NCBI RefSeq assembly: GCF_900010725.2 | Contig: NZ_LR734877.1 | Location: 509,223 to 573,222 of the forward strand | DNA from: Planktothrix serta PCC 8927 | Lineage (GTDB): Bacteria > Cyanobacteriota > Cyanobacteriia > Cyanobacteriales > Microcoleaceae | Reading direction: 5' to 3' | DNA: 64,000 nt | Shown here: in pieces, positions 10,068 through 19,475 of the stretch | Layout of the letters: every line of letters begins with the position of its first letter | How positions within the stretch are numbered: the stretch's first letter is position 1 | Notes under the pieces: model-generated | Databases searched by the model: none | The model's input: the letters and a program-made list of their open reading frames with translations, nothing else | What the model was told of the DNA's origin: nothing | Position numbers and translations under genes: made by a program

Positions 10068-11585
10068 ATGATGCGATCGCCAGATTTAGAAAAACAGATT
10101 AATTTGAATCACCCCTGGGCCACCATGAAAGATTGGGAGACTGACTCCTTGTTAGAAATTCCCGCTTCTACCTCCGTAGAATTGGACAATGGGGAAAATG
10201 GACATTTGACACCTCCCTTTCCCCTCGTTTCTCCAGAGGTTGAAGATACCGGAAATGGAAAGAATGGGGGTATTCCTGAACCGCCCCCGGATGAGGAAGA
10301 ACGCGGATTTTTACCCGTTTTAAGAAACAAAAATTTTCTCGCCCTTTGGAGTGGACAACTTTTCTCCCAATTGGCGGATAAAGTTTATTTAGTATTAATG
10401 ATTGCGATTATTTCCACCCGATTTCAACAGGCTGATCAAACGATTAGCGGTTGGGTATCCGCAATTATGATGGCGTTTACTATCCCGGCGGTTTTGTTTG
10501 GAGCAGGTGCTGGGGTGTTTGTAGATCGATGGTCAAAAAAAGCGGTTTTAGTCATTACTAATTTATTACGAGGGGGGCTAGTCTTATCTTTACCTCTGGT
10601 TTTGTGGCTATCCCAGGGTCAACAATTCGGTCAGTTACCCGTTGGGTTTTATATTCTATTAATTACAACCTTTTTAGTTTCTACCTTAACTCAATTTTTT
10701 GCTCCCGCCGAACAAGCTGCGATTCCTTTAATTGTTGAAAAACGTCATTTATTATCCGCTAATTCGCTTTATACCACAACAATGATGGCTTCGGTTATTG
10801 TTGGGTTTGCGGTGGGAGAACCCTTATTAGCCCTGGCGGATTTAATTGGGAATTACCTCGGTTTTGAATCCATTGGTAAAGAAGTGATTGTCGGCGGAGA
10901 ATATGTGATTGCGGGGTTAATTTTGATCCTGTTAAATACCAAAGAACAAAACAATAATTCTCCCCATGAACAGCCCCATGTTTTAGCAGACTTACGCGAT
11001 GGTATTCGGTATTTAAGCAATCATCCTTTGATTAGGAATGCGCTATTACAATTAATTATTCTGTTTTCCATTTTTGCAGCCTTAGCCGTTTTAGCGGTGC
11101 GTTTAGCTGAAGTTATTCCTGAGATTAGTTCCTCTCAATTTGGCTTTTTATTAGCCGCCGGAGGTGCAGGAATGGGAATTGGAGCAACGGTTCTCGGTCA
11201 TCTTGGTCATCGATTTTCCCATTTCCAACTGGCGTTAATGGGGTCTTTCGGTGTAGCGGGTTCGTTAGTCGGATTATCGATTTTTAATCAACAATTATGG
11301 CCGACTTTGAGCTTGATTTCCTGCTTAGGAATTTTTGGAGCTATTGTTGCTATTCCGATGCAAACCACTATTCAAGCTGAAACCCCAGAAGAAATGCGAG
11401 GGAAAGTTTTTGGTCTTCAGAATAATGCGATTAATATTGCTTTAAGTTTACCCTTAGCATTAGCAGGATTTGCTGAAACCTTAATCGGATTATCCAATGT
11501 GTTTTTAAGTTTAGCAGGATTAGCGATCGCCGGGGGTTTCGTCACCTGGTTAATCTCTCGAAATTCTCCCCATATTGTTGAGTAA
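10068..11585 (+). CDS. MFS transporter (MFS_3 type)
   Basis: A 505-residue protein. The first 85 residues are soluble and rich in Gly, Pro and acidic residues. A major-facilitator core of about 12 hydrophobic helices follows, starting at FLALWSGQLFSQLADKVYLVLM. The loop GVFVDRWSKKAVLVITNLLRG is the conserved cytoplasmic loop between helices 2 and 3. Similar cyanobacterial proteins are grouped with EntS-like exporters; the substrate cannot be told from sequence. It stands alone, with a 5' region holding small hairpins (9960-10015). Confidence 0.88.
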   Translation: MMRSPDLEKQINLNHPWATMKDWETDSLLEIPASTSVELDNGENGHLTPPFPLVSPEVEDTGNGKNGGIPEPPPDEEERGFLPVLRNKNFLALWSGQLFSQLADKVYLVLMIAIISTRFQQADQTISGWVSAIMMAFTIPAVLFGAGAGVFVDRWSKKAVLVITNLLRGGLVLSLPLVLWLSQGQQFGQLPVGFYILLITTFLVSTLTQFFAPAEQAAIPLIVEKRHLLSANSLYTTTMMASVIVGFAVGEPLLALADLIGNYLGFESIGKEVIVGGEYVIAGLILILLNTKEQNNNSPHEQPHVLADLRDGIRYLSNHPLIRNALLQLIILFSIFAALAVLAVRLAEVIPEISSSQFGFLLAAGGAGMGIGATVLGHLGHRFSHFQLALMGSFGVAGSLVGLSIFNQQLWPTLSLISCLGIFGAIVAIPMQTTIQAETPEEMRGKVFGLQNNAINIALSLPLALAGFAETLIGLSNVFLSLAGLAIAGGFVTWLISRNSPHIVE

Positions 11586-11650
11586 GGAGCCCTCCTAAGC
11601 AGGGAGATTAGAGGTTATATGAAATCTTTAAATGTTTGCTACGCATCCGT

Positions 11651-11688
11651 CCCCTGTAGAGACGTTGCATGCAACGTCTCTACAGGGG
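11651..11688. repeat. Perfect 38-bp palindrome (dispersed repeat, copy 2)
   Basis: Nineteen-base arms starting CCCCTGTAGAGACG meet at TGCATGCA with no mismatch. Shorter relatives are at 349-376 and 55705-55732. It lies between the MFS gene and the next gene, and could act as a transcript-stabilising or terminating hairpin or as a small mobile palindrome. Confidence 0.85.
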
Positions 11689-11802
11689 GTTTAGGAGATT
11701 ATCTGTAGTATCAATTTTAGGATTTCATATTAACAGGGTTAACAGGCAAGATGCCTGTTCCACATAACAGTCAACTGTCAACTGTCAACAGATCTAAATT
11801 TT

Positions 11803-12417
11803 ATGGAAAACGATCTTTTGTTGTTAGAAAAAGTGGCTCAGTTTGTATTAACGGGTCAAGGCGAGAAACCGGATTCTCCTGTTGTCGCTAAAAGTTTAAT
11901 TCGCTGTGAACATCAAGCGAAAAAAACAAAAGAATCCCATAGTTTTGAATCTTTTGTCGGGAATTGGCGACTCTGTTGGGTGAGTGGAACCCATAAAATC
12001 CGTAAAAAAGCCGGAGTTTTTATGGGAAGTGGGTTTTATATCCCTAGATTGTTGAATTTACAAATAGTCTATTCTCGATATCCTCATCCCTTATTAGCAA
12101 TAGAGCCACCCTCGGAAATAGACGCAGGAATTATTCAAAATTGTGTTCACTTCAATGGGTTGAATTTAACCCTAACTGGCCCTGCTAAATTTTTAGAGAA
12201 AAAGAATATTTTGGCTTTTGATTTTACCCGTCTCACGGCTAAAATCTTCGGGTTAAATCTCTACGAGGGTAAAATGCCAGGAACTCCAAGTAATGCTCAA
12301 CAATTTTATCAAGATTCTATCAGAAAACAAGCTTTTTTTGGCTTCTTTGTGATCACTCCTAATCTGATTGCAGCTAGGGGACGAGGCGGGGGTGTAGCCC
12401 TGTGGACAAAAGTTTAA
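11803..12417 (+). CDS. Conserved cyanobacterial protein of unknown function (possibly PAP/fibrillin-like)
   Basis: A 204-residue soluble protein without signal peptide. The central part (SFVGNWRLCWVSGTHKIRKK...GSGFYIPR), followed by alternating beta-type segments, recalls the 'GxWxLxYTS' pattern of lipid-associated PAP/fibrillin proteins. The match is weak and the function is not assigned. The C-terminus (NLIAARGRGGGVALWTK) also resembles the closing strand of that fold. It is a single gene on the plus strand, convergent with the next small gene. Confidence 0.6.
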   Translation: MENDLLLLEKVAQFVLTGQGEKPDSPVVAKSLIRCEHQAKKTKESHSFESFVGNWRLCWVSGTHKIRKKAGVFMGSGFYIPRLLNLQIVYSRYPHPLLAIEPPSEIDAGIIQNCVHFNGLNLTLTGPAKFLEKKNILAFDFTRLTAKIFGLNLYEGKMPGTPSNAQQFYQDSIRKQAFFGFFVITPNLIAARGRGGGVALWTKV

Positions 12418-12442
12418 ATAGGGTGTCAATCAATGCCAATTT

Positions 12443-12712
12443 TTAATCAACAGAATCTAAATACATTAACGCCCGAAATCGTAAACCCATTAATTGTTCA
12501 TAGAGAGGATTAATTTTACACAGAGGCGGAATTGTGACCGTATAACGTAAGAAATGAAGATCTCGCGCAAAAGGACAGGCGGCGGGAATTAAATGACAAA
12601 TTAAGCTAGCCAGAGTCGGATTATTCACCTCTAAAGTATCCACCCCATTTCGCAGAAATTGTAGAGGATGGAAAGGATTCGGTAAGGTTAAAGTTGCGCT
12701 TGGTTTTATCAT
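12443..12712 (-). CDS. Mo-dependent nitrogenase C-terminal-family protein
   Basis: An 89-residue protein. The segment LICHLIPAACPFARDLHF...IPPLCKINPLYEQLMGLRFRAL matches the small cyanobacterial family named after the C-terminus of Mo-dependent nitrogenase. Despite the name, it is found in many cyanobacteria that do not fix nitrogen, and its function is unknown. Three cysteines and the IPPLCK/NPLYEQL core are present. It is convergent with the preceding gene. Confidence 0.75.
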   Translation of the reverse strand: MIKPSATLTLPNPFHPLQFLRNGVDTLEVNNPTLASLICHLIPAACPFARDLHFLRYTVTIPPLCKINPLYEQLMGLRFRALMYLDSVD

Positions 12713-13618
12713 CGGTTTAACACCTTAAACATCAAGTTTGAGAGAATTGCAGAGACGGGAAATAGTTTTAACTTATCTCTGCTTTCTCTCTATTATTGAT
12801 TTAATTCTTCAACTACACTGTGATAATTCCCGCTTGAAAACTGTGAATTTGATCTAGAGATAGATGTGATCTCAATCAAGGTCTGTCTAATTCCCCCGAT
12901 TCGGTCAAAATTAACACCCCCTCCGTAAATCCTTCCAAAATACTGTTAATCCAAAAAGATTGCTCGGTACTCTTCCCTTATGCACAAACCGGATAATGAT
13001 CAAGCCGTTAGCTACCATCCCTTGAAATCCGTGATTATGATTTGTTTTGATACAAATTAGCTGATTTTTACTTTTTTTAATCTCTATTGTTAACTTAAAC
13101 TTGAGTTTGTTTATCCCCCAATTTTTAGTAAAAATAGATGAGTTTAGTGGGTTGATTTATTGAATTTTAGTTGCGAGTTGTTTAGCTCAGAATTACAATA
13201 AGATCAATAAAAACACAACGTCTTGGCTTGGAGGAATATCCAATCAGTGGAAAAGACGGACGCAACAATTTCTAACCGAAATGCGTGTGTTTAAACGATG
13301 CGATCGCTTAAATTAATGGAAATTTATGTTTTTTATTCAACAGCTTACAACTTTAAAAATTACTTCTTTTTTGTACTTACTCAATGTCTACAATTGATCT
13401 CAAATCAAGACGTTTCGCTGCTTAAAATTCAACGTCTTGAATATTTAATTCCTCTTTTGATATAGAATTTTCTCCCTGTAATAACTGCCAAAGGACGGAG
13501 ATTCATCATCTCTAAACGCCCTTAATTTACCTCTGTATACAGATGAAATGGGTTGTAAATTCACCTAACCTCTTACTGAGTCTATTCCTTCTCTATCCTC
13601 CTATTATCCTTTGAATCT
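12713..13618. other. Intergenic stretch with no gene recognised
   Basis: About 900 bp, AT-rich, between divergent genes. I see no conserved ORF, tRNA or known RNA motif. It holds one HIP1 octamer (GCGATCGC near 13301) and AT-rich runs that could be promoters. It is long for this genome and could hide an unrecognised small RNA. Confidence 0.5.
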
Positions 13619-15052
13619 GTGCAACAATCTTTAAGTAAATTCAGTAAAAATGATATTCGCCGAAGTTTACGCGCCTCTACTTTAGATGGAGTATTTGCAG
13701 CCATCTTTTCTAATGCAACAGGAGGCATTTTACTCACTAAATTTCTCGTTGATTTAGAAGTTAATACTCTGCAAATTGGGCTATTATCTGCTATTCCCAT
13801 GATGGTTAATTTAGTACAACCCTTGGGCGCATTTTTAGCCGATCAAACTATAAGTCGTTATCGATATTGTCGCTTGGTTTATGGTACATCTCGGATTTTG
13901 TGGTTAATCTTAGGATTAGCCATTTTTATGATTTCTCCTTCCGATCCCTTTTCTCATCAAACCTTACTGGATTTAACCCTAGCTATTGTTGTGATCACCA
14001 GTCTATTAGGAGCGTTAGGGGGATCAGCTTGGATGAGTTGGATGGCAACTTTAGTCCCTAAAAAATTAAGAGGACGCTATTTTGGCTTGAGAAATAGTGC
14101 ATCCAGCTTGAGTAATTTAATAGCAATTCCAGTCATGGGAATGATGATTTCTTATTATCCATTAGGCCCCATTCGAGGCTATGGTATGATTGTTTTGTTA
14201 GGAGTAATCATGGGATTAATGAGTTTAGCCTGTCAACAGTTTATGGTTGATGTTAATCCCCAACTTCAGCATCCGATTGAAACGCTATCATCTCCTATTC
14301 TCTCCTCACAAACTGAACAAATTTCTGAGAGGAGTGGTTTTCTATTAAAATTTGGGTTATGGTCAAAAGTTACTACTTTAATTCGTCAAAATCCCAACTT
14401 TTTTATATTTCTAATTTACTATGACTTATGGATGTTTGCGGTCAATTTAAGTCTTCCCTTTTTTAGTATATATCTTTTACAAGGGTTAAAGCTAGATGTG
14501 AGTTTAGTTACCGTTTATGCTAGTTTACAAGCCGGAATTTATATGTTAGTATTACCGTATTGGGGACGATTAGCCGATCGCATCGGCAACCGTCCTCTAT
14601 TATTATTAATTGGAATTATTGTATCTACAATTCCCCTCTTGTGGACGAAAACCCATCATAATTCCTTCTCCATTTGGATATTATTGCCTTTACTGTATTT
14701 ATTCATGGGAGGAACTTGGGCAGCCCTTGATTTATGTAATCAAAACTTGCAAATGGGACTTGCCCCCATTCGTAACCAATCCAGCTATTTTGCCTTAACA
14801 TCAGCCAGTACCGGAATTAGTAGTGCATTAGGCACAACAACCGGAGGAATTTTAGCCCAGTTTGTATGTAAAAATCCAGAGAATTTATTAATTTTATTTG
14901 CCCTCTCTAGTGTTTTAATGTTAACCGCTTTAATCCCGTTAACTTTTGCTCAAGAACCCGGCGGAAAATCTCCCAAAGAATTACTGCAAAAATGGGGTAT
15001 CGTCATCGGAATTAATCGAAATCTTACCCTAAAAAATAAACCCGCAGCCTAA
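13619..15052 (+). CDS. MFS transporter
   Basis: A 477-residue membrane protein with about 12 hydrophobic helices. The first loop (GAFLADQTISRYRYCRLVYGTSR) and the duplicate in the second half (YWGRLADRIGNRPLLLLIG) are the MFS signature loops. The central loop (about 215-250) is hydrophilic. The start is GTG at 13619; no in-frame ATG precedes it. Its N-terminus (RRSLRASTLDGVFAAIFSNATGG) resembles cyanobacterial MFS proteins of unknown substrate. A 28-bp heptad repeat follows at 15109. Confidence 0.85.
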   Translation: MQQSLSKFSKNDIRRSLRASTLDGVFAAIFSNATGGILLTKFLVDLEVNTLQIGLLSAIPMMVNLVQPLGAFLADQTISRYRYCRLVYGTSRILWLILGLAIFMISPSDPFSHQTLLDLTLAIVVITSLLGALGGSAWMSWMATLVPKKLRGRYFGLRNSASSLSNLIAIPVMGMMISYYPLGPIRGYGMIVLLGVIMGLMSLACQQFMVDVNPQLQHPIETLSSPILSSQTEQISERSGFLLKFGLWSKVTTLIRQNPNFFIFLIYYDLWMFAVNLSLPFFSIYLLQGLKLDVSLVTVYASLQAGIYMLVLPYWGRLADRIGNRPLLLLIGIIVSTIPLLWTKTHHNSFSIWILLPLLYLFMGGTWAALDLCNQNLQMGLAPIRNQSSYFALTSASTGISSALGTTTGGILAQFVCKNPENLLILFALSSVLMLTALIPLTFAQEPGGKSPKELLQKWGIVIGINRNLTLKNKPAA

Positions 15053-15108
15053 CAATAAAACATAGACTAATGGAGCAAATCGAGAGGAGTAAAATATTTT
15101 TCCTTCTG

Positions 15109-15136
15109 TTCCCTATTCCCTGTTCCCTATTCCCTG
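15109..15136. repeat. Heptanucleotide tandem repeat (TTCCCTR x4)
   Basis: Four units alternating TTCCCTA and TTCCCTG lie upstream of dapL. It belongs to the short tandemly repeated sequences typical of filamentous cyanobacteria; the same heptad occurs at 21074 (reverse orientation), 34202 and 53837. Confidence 0.8.
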
Positions 15137-15206
15137 CTATATGATATAAAGTTCAGTTACTTTTGAACATTAAAATTACGCCCTAAATTGGCGTTTGTAA
15201 TCAACT

Positions 15207-16442
15207 ATGGCAACCCTGAACGACAACTATCTCAAACTCAAAGCGGGTTACTTGTTCCCCGAAATTGCCCGTCGGGTGAATGCGTTTGCAGAAGCTAACC
15301 CCGATGCCAAAATCATTCGTTTAGGCATTGGCGACGTCACCGAACCCCTACCCGCCGCCTGTCGTCAAGCAATGGTGCAAGCGGTGGAAGACATGGGAAA
15401 CCGTGACACCTTCAAAGGTTATGGCCCCGAACAGGGTTATGCTTGGTTACGCGAAAAAATTGCCGCTCACGATTTCCAAGCCAGAGGTTGCGAGATTTCT
15501 GCCGATGAAATTTTTATTTCTGATGGTTCAAAATGCGATACAGGCAATATTTTAGATATTTTTGGAGACGATAATATTATTGCTGTAACTGACCCCGTTT
15601 ATCCCGTTTATGTCGATACAAATGTGATGGCAGGACATACGGGAGATGCGAATGAAAATGGGGAATATGGGGGATTAGTTTATATTCCCATTACGGCTGA
15701 AAATAATTTTACGGCCGCAATTCCTACCCAAAAAGTTGATTTAATTTATCTGTGTTTTCCTAATAACCCGACAGGAGCAACGGCATCAAAAGAACACTTA
15801 ACCGCTTGGGTCGAATACGCGAAAGCCAACGGTTCTATTATTCTCTATGATGCCGCCTATGAAGCGTTTATTTCTGACCCCAGTTTACCCCGTTCTATCT
15901 ATGAAATTCCAGGGGCGAAAGAGTGCGCTATTGAGTTTCGTTCCTTTTCCAAAACCGCAGGATTTACCGGAACTCGTTGCGCGTTTACTGTTGTTCCAAA
16001 AACCTTAACCGCTAAAGCCAAAGATGGTTCTGATGTGGAATTATGGAAACTGTGGAATCGTCGTCAAGCTACTAAATTTAACGGCGTTTCCTATATTATT
16101 CAACGGGCAGCAGAGGCGGTTTATTCTGATGAAGGAAAAGCCCAAGTTAAGGCGTTAATTCAATTTTATATGGAAAACGCCCAAATTATTCGGGAGCAAT
16201 TAACCGCAGCCGGATTAAGTGTTTATGGGGGAGAAAATGCCCCCTATGTTTGGGTGAAAACTCCCCAAGGTTTATCGAGTTGGGATTTCTTCGATAAGCT
16301 ATTACAAACCTGCAATGTTGTAGGAACTCCGGGTTCTGGTTTTGGTGCGGCAGGTGAAGGTTATTTTCGGATTTCTGCGTTTAATAGTCGGGAAAACGTA
16401 GAAGAAGCAATGCAAAGAATTACCGAGAAGTTTAAGGTTTAA
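15207..16442 (+). CDS. dapL: LL-diaminopimelate aminotransferase
   Basis: A 411-residue fold-type I PLP enzyme. It converts tetrahydrodipicolinate and glutamate to LL-diaminopimelate in the plant/cyanobacterial route to lysine and peptidoglycan. Signatures are [22 protein letters not shown], the PLP-binding YDAAYEAFI, and Schiff-base Lys249 in [12 protein letters not shown]. Length agrees with plant and cyanobacterial DapL. It stands alone and is followed by a GGTGGGCA/TGCCCACC hairpin. Confidence 0.97.
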   Translation: MATLNDNYLKLKAGYLFPEIARRVNAFAEANPDAKIIRLGIGDVTEPLPAACRQAMVQAVEDMGNRDTFKGYGPEQGYAWLREKIAAHDFQARGCEISADEIFISDGSKCDTGNILDIFGDDNIIAVTDPVYPVYVDTNVMAGHTGDANENGEYGGLVYIPITAENNFTAAIPTQKVDLIYLCFPNNPTGATASKEHLTAWVEYAKANGSIILYDAAYEAFISDPSLPRSIYEIPGAKECAIEFRSFSKTAGFTGTRCAFTVVPKTLTAKAKDGSDVELWKLWNRRQATKFNGVSYIIQRAAEAVYSDEGKAQVKALIQFYMENAQIIREQLTAAGLSVYGGENAPYVWVKTPQGLSSWDFFDKLLQTCNVVGTPGSGFGAAGEGYFRISAFNSRENVEEAMQRITEKFKV

Positions 16443-16454
16443 ATTGTTGGGTGG

Positions 16455-16471
16455 GGTGGGCAATGCCCACC
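16455..16471. terminator. Hairpin between dapL and the convergent HEPN gene
   Basis: Arms GGTGGGCA and TGCCCACC around a single A, 13 bp after the dapL stop. It lies between convergent genes and may serve both, but there is no clean T-run and it could be a dispersed repeat. Confidence 0.45.
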
Positions 16472-16554
16472 TTGCTTGCTTTAATATAAAAAATTACTTT
16501 TTTATCATATAGTAAACTAACAATAATCAATTGAGTTAAAGATTTTAAAAAGAA

Positions 16555-17259
16555 CTATTTTAAATATTCTTCATTAGATAGATAAATCTCTATATTTATT
16601 AATATTTCTCTTAAATAACAAATTACTCTTTTTTGAATTTTCAATAATTCATCTGCTGTTGCATTTCTACCAACTTCCTCAAATGATTGAAAACCATGTG
16701 CTAAATTATTTTTATTAGTTTTAACTGTTACTAAATCAATTCCATCTCTGGTTTTGTTCTGATTAGTTTGAAATGAAAAACCATACTTCTTCGCTGTATC
16801 TTTTATTTCTCTTGCATCTACATTACCTGAAAATAATCTTTTTTTATTCTCTTGATGACGAATAGCATTAAATGTAGCTGATATAATATCAACTGAAATA
16901 TTTTGTAAATTAAGTAAAAGCTTATCTGTGGATTGAAGATCTTTATCTTTAACTTGATCAATAATAATTTTTTTAATTTCATCTCTGAGATCATCAAAAG
17001 AAATATTTTTGGTTATTAATTCCTCAAAAATTGTTTCAATTGCATTACGCATTGTGGACTCTACTAGGTTATAAAGCAACAAATATCCTGTCGCTTTAAG
17101 AGTTTTTTCTAAATCCTGGTTAATAGGTTTTATTTTTGTATTGTTTGCATTTCCTATACTTAATTGAATTGAACCTTGCTCTAAATTTTTCAAGAATATA
17201 AAATATCGGCTCACTTCTTGAGCCCGTTCATCAAAGTTTTGCAATAATCTAGTTTCCAT
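16555..17259 (-). CDS. MAE_28990/MAE_18760-type HEPN protein (probable RNase of a two-gene defence or toxin module)
   Basis: A 234-residue, mostly helical protein. The C-terminal segment VKTNKNNLAHGFQSFEEVGR matches the catalytic end of the MAE_28990/MAE_18760 HEPN family named from Microcystis. HEPN RNases normally use R-X4-6-H; here the residue five before His188 is Lys183 (KNNLAH), so activity may differ. Its ATG shares one base with the TAA of the DUF262 gene upstream (TAATG at 17257-17261), implying coupled translation. The region is AT-rich with non-housekeeping codon use, suggesting transfer. Family assignment is fairly sure; the biological role is inferred from the pairing. Confidence 0.75.
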   Translation of the reverse strand: METRLLQNFDERAQEVSRYFIFLKNLEQGSIQLSIGNANNTKIKPINQDLEKTLKATGYLLLYNLVESTMRNAIETIFEELITKNISFDDLRDEIKKIIIDQVKDKDLQSTDKLLLNLQNISVDIISATFNAIRHQENKKRLFSGNVDAREIKDTAKKYGFSFQTNQNKTRDGIDLVTVKTNKNNLAHGFQSFEEVGRNATADELLKIQKRVICYLREILINIEIYLSNEEYLK

Positions 17260-18353
17260 TAATTACCTAGAAGCTGATAATGAACATACTCAATACGACG
17301 ATTAACTTTATTTTGAGAACTACTGGAATCAGATTTTGTTAAATTTTTAAAGTCTTCAGACTCTAAAAAAGAAGTAGATTGTGGTATTAATGTTGGATTT
17401 TGTCTTAATGCTAAAGCAATTCCTACCGTAATAGATTCAAACTTAATTCGAGTTGTTGGCTCATAACGGTCTTTTGTTTTTCTATAAATATGTAAAGAAT
17501 TTGGAAAATACTTTTCTACAAATTTTAACATTAAACAAAACTCATTCCTCATCTGATCTATGTTGAGTGAATCAGATTGGTTTTCTTGGTCTAAATAGTT
17601 ATCCAAGAACTCATGAACTTTATTATCGGAAGATGAGTAATGTTGATAATTATTTAAAAATGCAAAAAAACGTAAGACAAATTCTTGTGGATCTCTTTTG
17701 TCAATTTCAGTTTGAGTAAAAGAACATAAATCTCGAAATTTTTTATCTTTTGATAACTCCTCAATTAGATCGAGAAATTTTCCAGGTTTACTTCCTCTAC
17801 GTTTCTCCATTTCATTCAATTCAACACTACCACTATTAATTCTCTCAAAAAGATCTCTTCTTACTTCTTCATCTGCTTCATCTGTTAATTTAATCATTCT
17901 AATAGTAGTTCGGTTAAAACGTCTTTGACGTGATAGGGGTAAATCTTTAAAAGTAAAACCATTAAGAAATTTTAGTTTTTCAAGATTTTTTAATTGAAGT
18001 TCATTCTTAATAAACCTAGTTAAAGTACGAATACGTTGTGTCCCATCTATAATTTCTAAACGGGCTAAATCTTCTGATTCTGATATATCAGCGACAAAAA
18101 TATAAGGTATTGGCAAATCTAACATGACAGATTCAATGAATTTTGATTGCCGATCTTCATCCCAAGCCATTTCTCGTTGATAGTCTGGAATAAATAATTC
18201 ATTTTCATCTTCATCTTGTCCGTCTACATATTTTTGAACAATTACTTCAATTGGATATTCTAAAGTGTTATAGTCAACACGCTTTCTTTTGTCACGAATT
18301 TCTTGTTCAGCATTTTCTTTGAGTTCATCAGTAATCTGCAAGTTAGTCACCAT
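17259..18353 (-). CDS. DUF262 (GmrS/ParB-fold) protein, partner of the HEPN protein
   Basis: A 364-residue protein. The N-terminal DUF262 domain shows IPDYQREMAWDEDRQSKFIESVMLDLP... (about 55-82) and the nucleotide-binding ParB-type motif DGTQRIRTLTRF (104-115). A second half with FLNNYQHYSS and RIKFESITVGIA follows the usual all-helical pattern. DUF262 proteins include the GmrS half of type IV restriction enzymes and components of several phage-defence modules; no GmrD/DUF1524 HNH domain is seen here. It is first in a two-gene operon with the HEPN gene, so an NTP-sensing partner or regulator of the HEPN RNase is a reasonable inference. Confidence 0.85.
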   Translation of the reverse strand: MVTNLQITDELKENAEQEIRDKRKRVDYNTLEYPIEVIVQKYVDGQDEDENELFIPDYQREMAWDEDRQSKFIESVMLDLPIPYIFVADISESEDLARLEIIDGTQRIRTLTRFIKNELQLKNLEKLKFLNGFTFKDLPLSRQRRFNRTTIRMIKLTDEADEEVRRDLFERINSGSVELNEMEKRRGSKPGKFLDLIEELSKDKKFRDLCSFTQTEIDKRDPQEFVLRFFAFLNNYQHYSSSDNKVHEFLDNYLDQENQSDSLNIDQMRNEFCLMLKFVEKYFPNSLHIYRKTKDRYEPTTRIKFESITVGIALALRQNPTLIPQSTSFLESEDFKNLTKSDSSSSQNKVNRRIEYVHYQLLGN

Positions 18354-18691
18354 ATTTTAATAATTTGTTTTTGTTAAAGTTGAAAATAATACAATTTTCA
18401 GTTTATTAGACTTATTTGGCTAAATTTTACTACTTGGCTAAGTTATAAGGTGAGTTAATCAAAACCCACCCTAATAATAATAATAATACTATACTAAAAC
18501 CTCCTCTACCCATGGAATTATTAAAATTACGGGTAGACGTGGAGAATACCGTCGTATTATCCTCAACTGTTGCCTGATTTCCCCTACAGAGCCAATATTT
18601 TAGCATTTCTGTCCTTATGATGCCAACAGATCACTTTCTTATCCCTAAAGTTAATCTATAATTACAATATCATTTACAATCTCTAAAATCT
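18354..18691. other. Intergenic region, promoter space for two divergent accessory operons
   Basis: 338 bp between the DUF262 gene (minus) and the RHH antitoxin gene (plus). It is AT-rich near 18360-18500, which suits a promoter for the minus-strand pair. No RNA gene or intact ORF is recognised. A short stretch near 18510-18580 could be a decayed reading frame. Confidence 0.4.
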
Positions 18692-18925
18692 ATGCCTGAA
18701 ACTAAAATTAGTTTAGATGAACCTATGCAAAGTGCTCTTGCTGAAATTTCACGAGAAACGGGAAAAACTCAAAGTCAATTAATTAGCGAAGCAGTTGAAC
18801 GATTAATTAAAGACTATCAACAGCAAACTCGATATTTATTAATACAACAAGCTAAAGGAATATGGGCTGATCGAGAAGATATCCCTGATGTACAACAATT
18901 ACGTCAAGAATGGCAGAGATTTTAA
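18692..18925 (+). CDS. Ribbon-helix-helix antitoxin (VapB-like)
   Basis: A 77-residue protein. KISLDEPMQSALAEISRETGKTQSQLISEAVERLI is a typical ribbon-helix-helix DNA-binding fold: one strand and two helices with the GKTQSQLI turn. The acidic C-terminal tail (WADREDIPDVQQLRQEW) is of the kind that wraps a PIN toxin. The next reading frame, 18 bp on, is a truncated PIN toxin, which supports a vapBC-type origin. Confidence 0.8.
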   Translation: MPETKISLDEPMQSALAEISRETGKTQSQLISEAVERLIKDYQQQTRYLLIQQAKGIWADREDIPDVQQLRQEWQRF

Positions 18926-18943
18926 CAAATTTTATTATTAAAT

Positions 18944-19036
18944 ATGCCTATAAAATTATTAATTGATACCGATGTTTTAATCGACTTTTTACGAGGGCGA
19001 TCGCAAGCTGTTGCTTACTTAATTATAGAGGATTAA
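18944..19036 (+). pseudogene. Truncated PIN-domain toxin (VapC remnant)
   Basis: Thirty codons from ATG at 18944 encode KLLIDTDVLIDFLRGRSQAVAYL and then stop. The first acidic residues of a PIN active site (IDTDVLIDFLRG) are clear, but the other acidic residues and about 100 codons are missing. It follows the RHH antitoxin by 18 bp in normal vapBC order. The break lies just before another antitoxin-like gene, suggesting a deletion that joined two loci. Confidence 0.7.
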
Positions 19037-19040
19037 AATA

Positions 19041-19265
19041 ATGGATAGTTTAAAGGTAAATGCTTATGTTGGGGATGATGGGGTTTTGCAACTTCAGTTA
19101 CCTGTAAGTAATGAAGAGTTAGAGGTCATGGTCATTTATCAACCTATTCCCAAGAGAAGCCATCGTGAATCAAAAAGAAGGTTTGAAAAATTGTTAAATC
19201 AATATAGTGGAAAAATTTTTAGTGATAGTGCTGAATTATTAAGACAGGATAGAGAACGGGGCTAA
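19041..19265 (+). CDS. Small protein resembling AF2212/VapB-type antitoxins (orphan)
   Basis: A 74-residue protein. LKVNAYVGDDGVLQLQLPVSNEELEVMVIYQP is an N-terminal beta region of the type seen in small cyanobacterial antitoxins; a basic and acidic helix follows (KRRFEKLLNQYSG...LLRQDRERG). It starts four bases after the truncated PIN frame. No toxin gene follows, so it looks orphaned. Assignment rests on pattern and position only. Confidence 0.5.
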   Translation: MDSLKVNAYVGDDGVLQLQLPVSNEELEVMVIYQPIPKRSHRESKRRFEKLLNQYSGKIFSDSAELLRQDRERG

Positions 19266-19475
19266 ATGATGTTTTTTATGCTTCTATTTGTTGAATTGAA
19301 GATTTACCTTAAATCCCTATTTAATTCTTAAACTATTACTTAATAGACTAGCTCAAAATTCAAAATTGTCAAGTCCAGAAACCCCTACCCAAGTAGAGTG
19401 TAACCCTCCCAACAAATAAGTCAAGAAAACGAGAAAATAGAAGCATAAATCAACAGTTACTCTTAACTCCTCACT

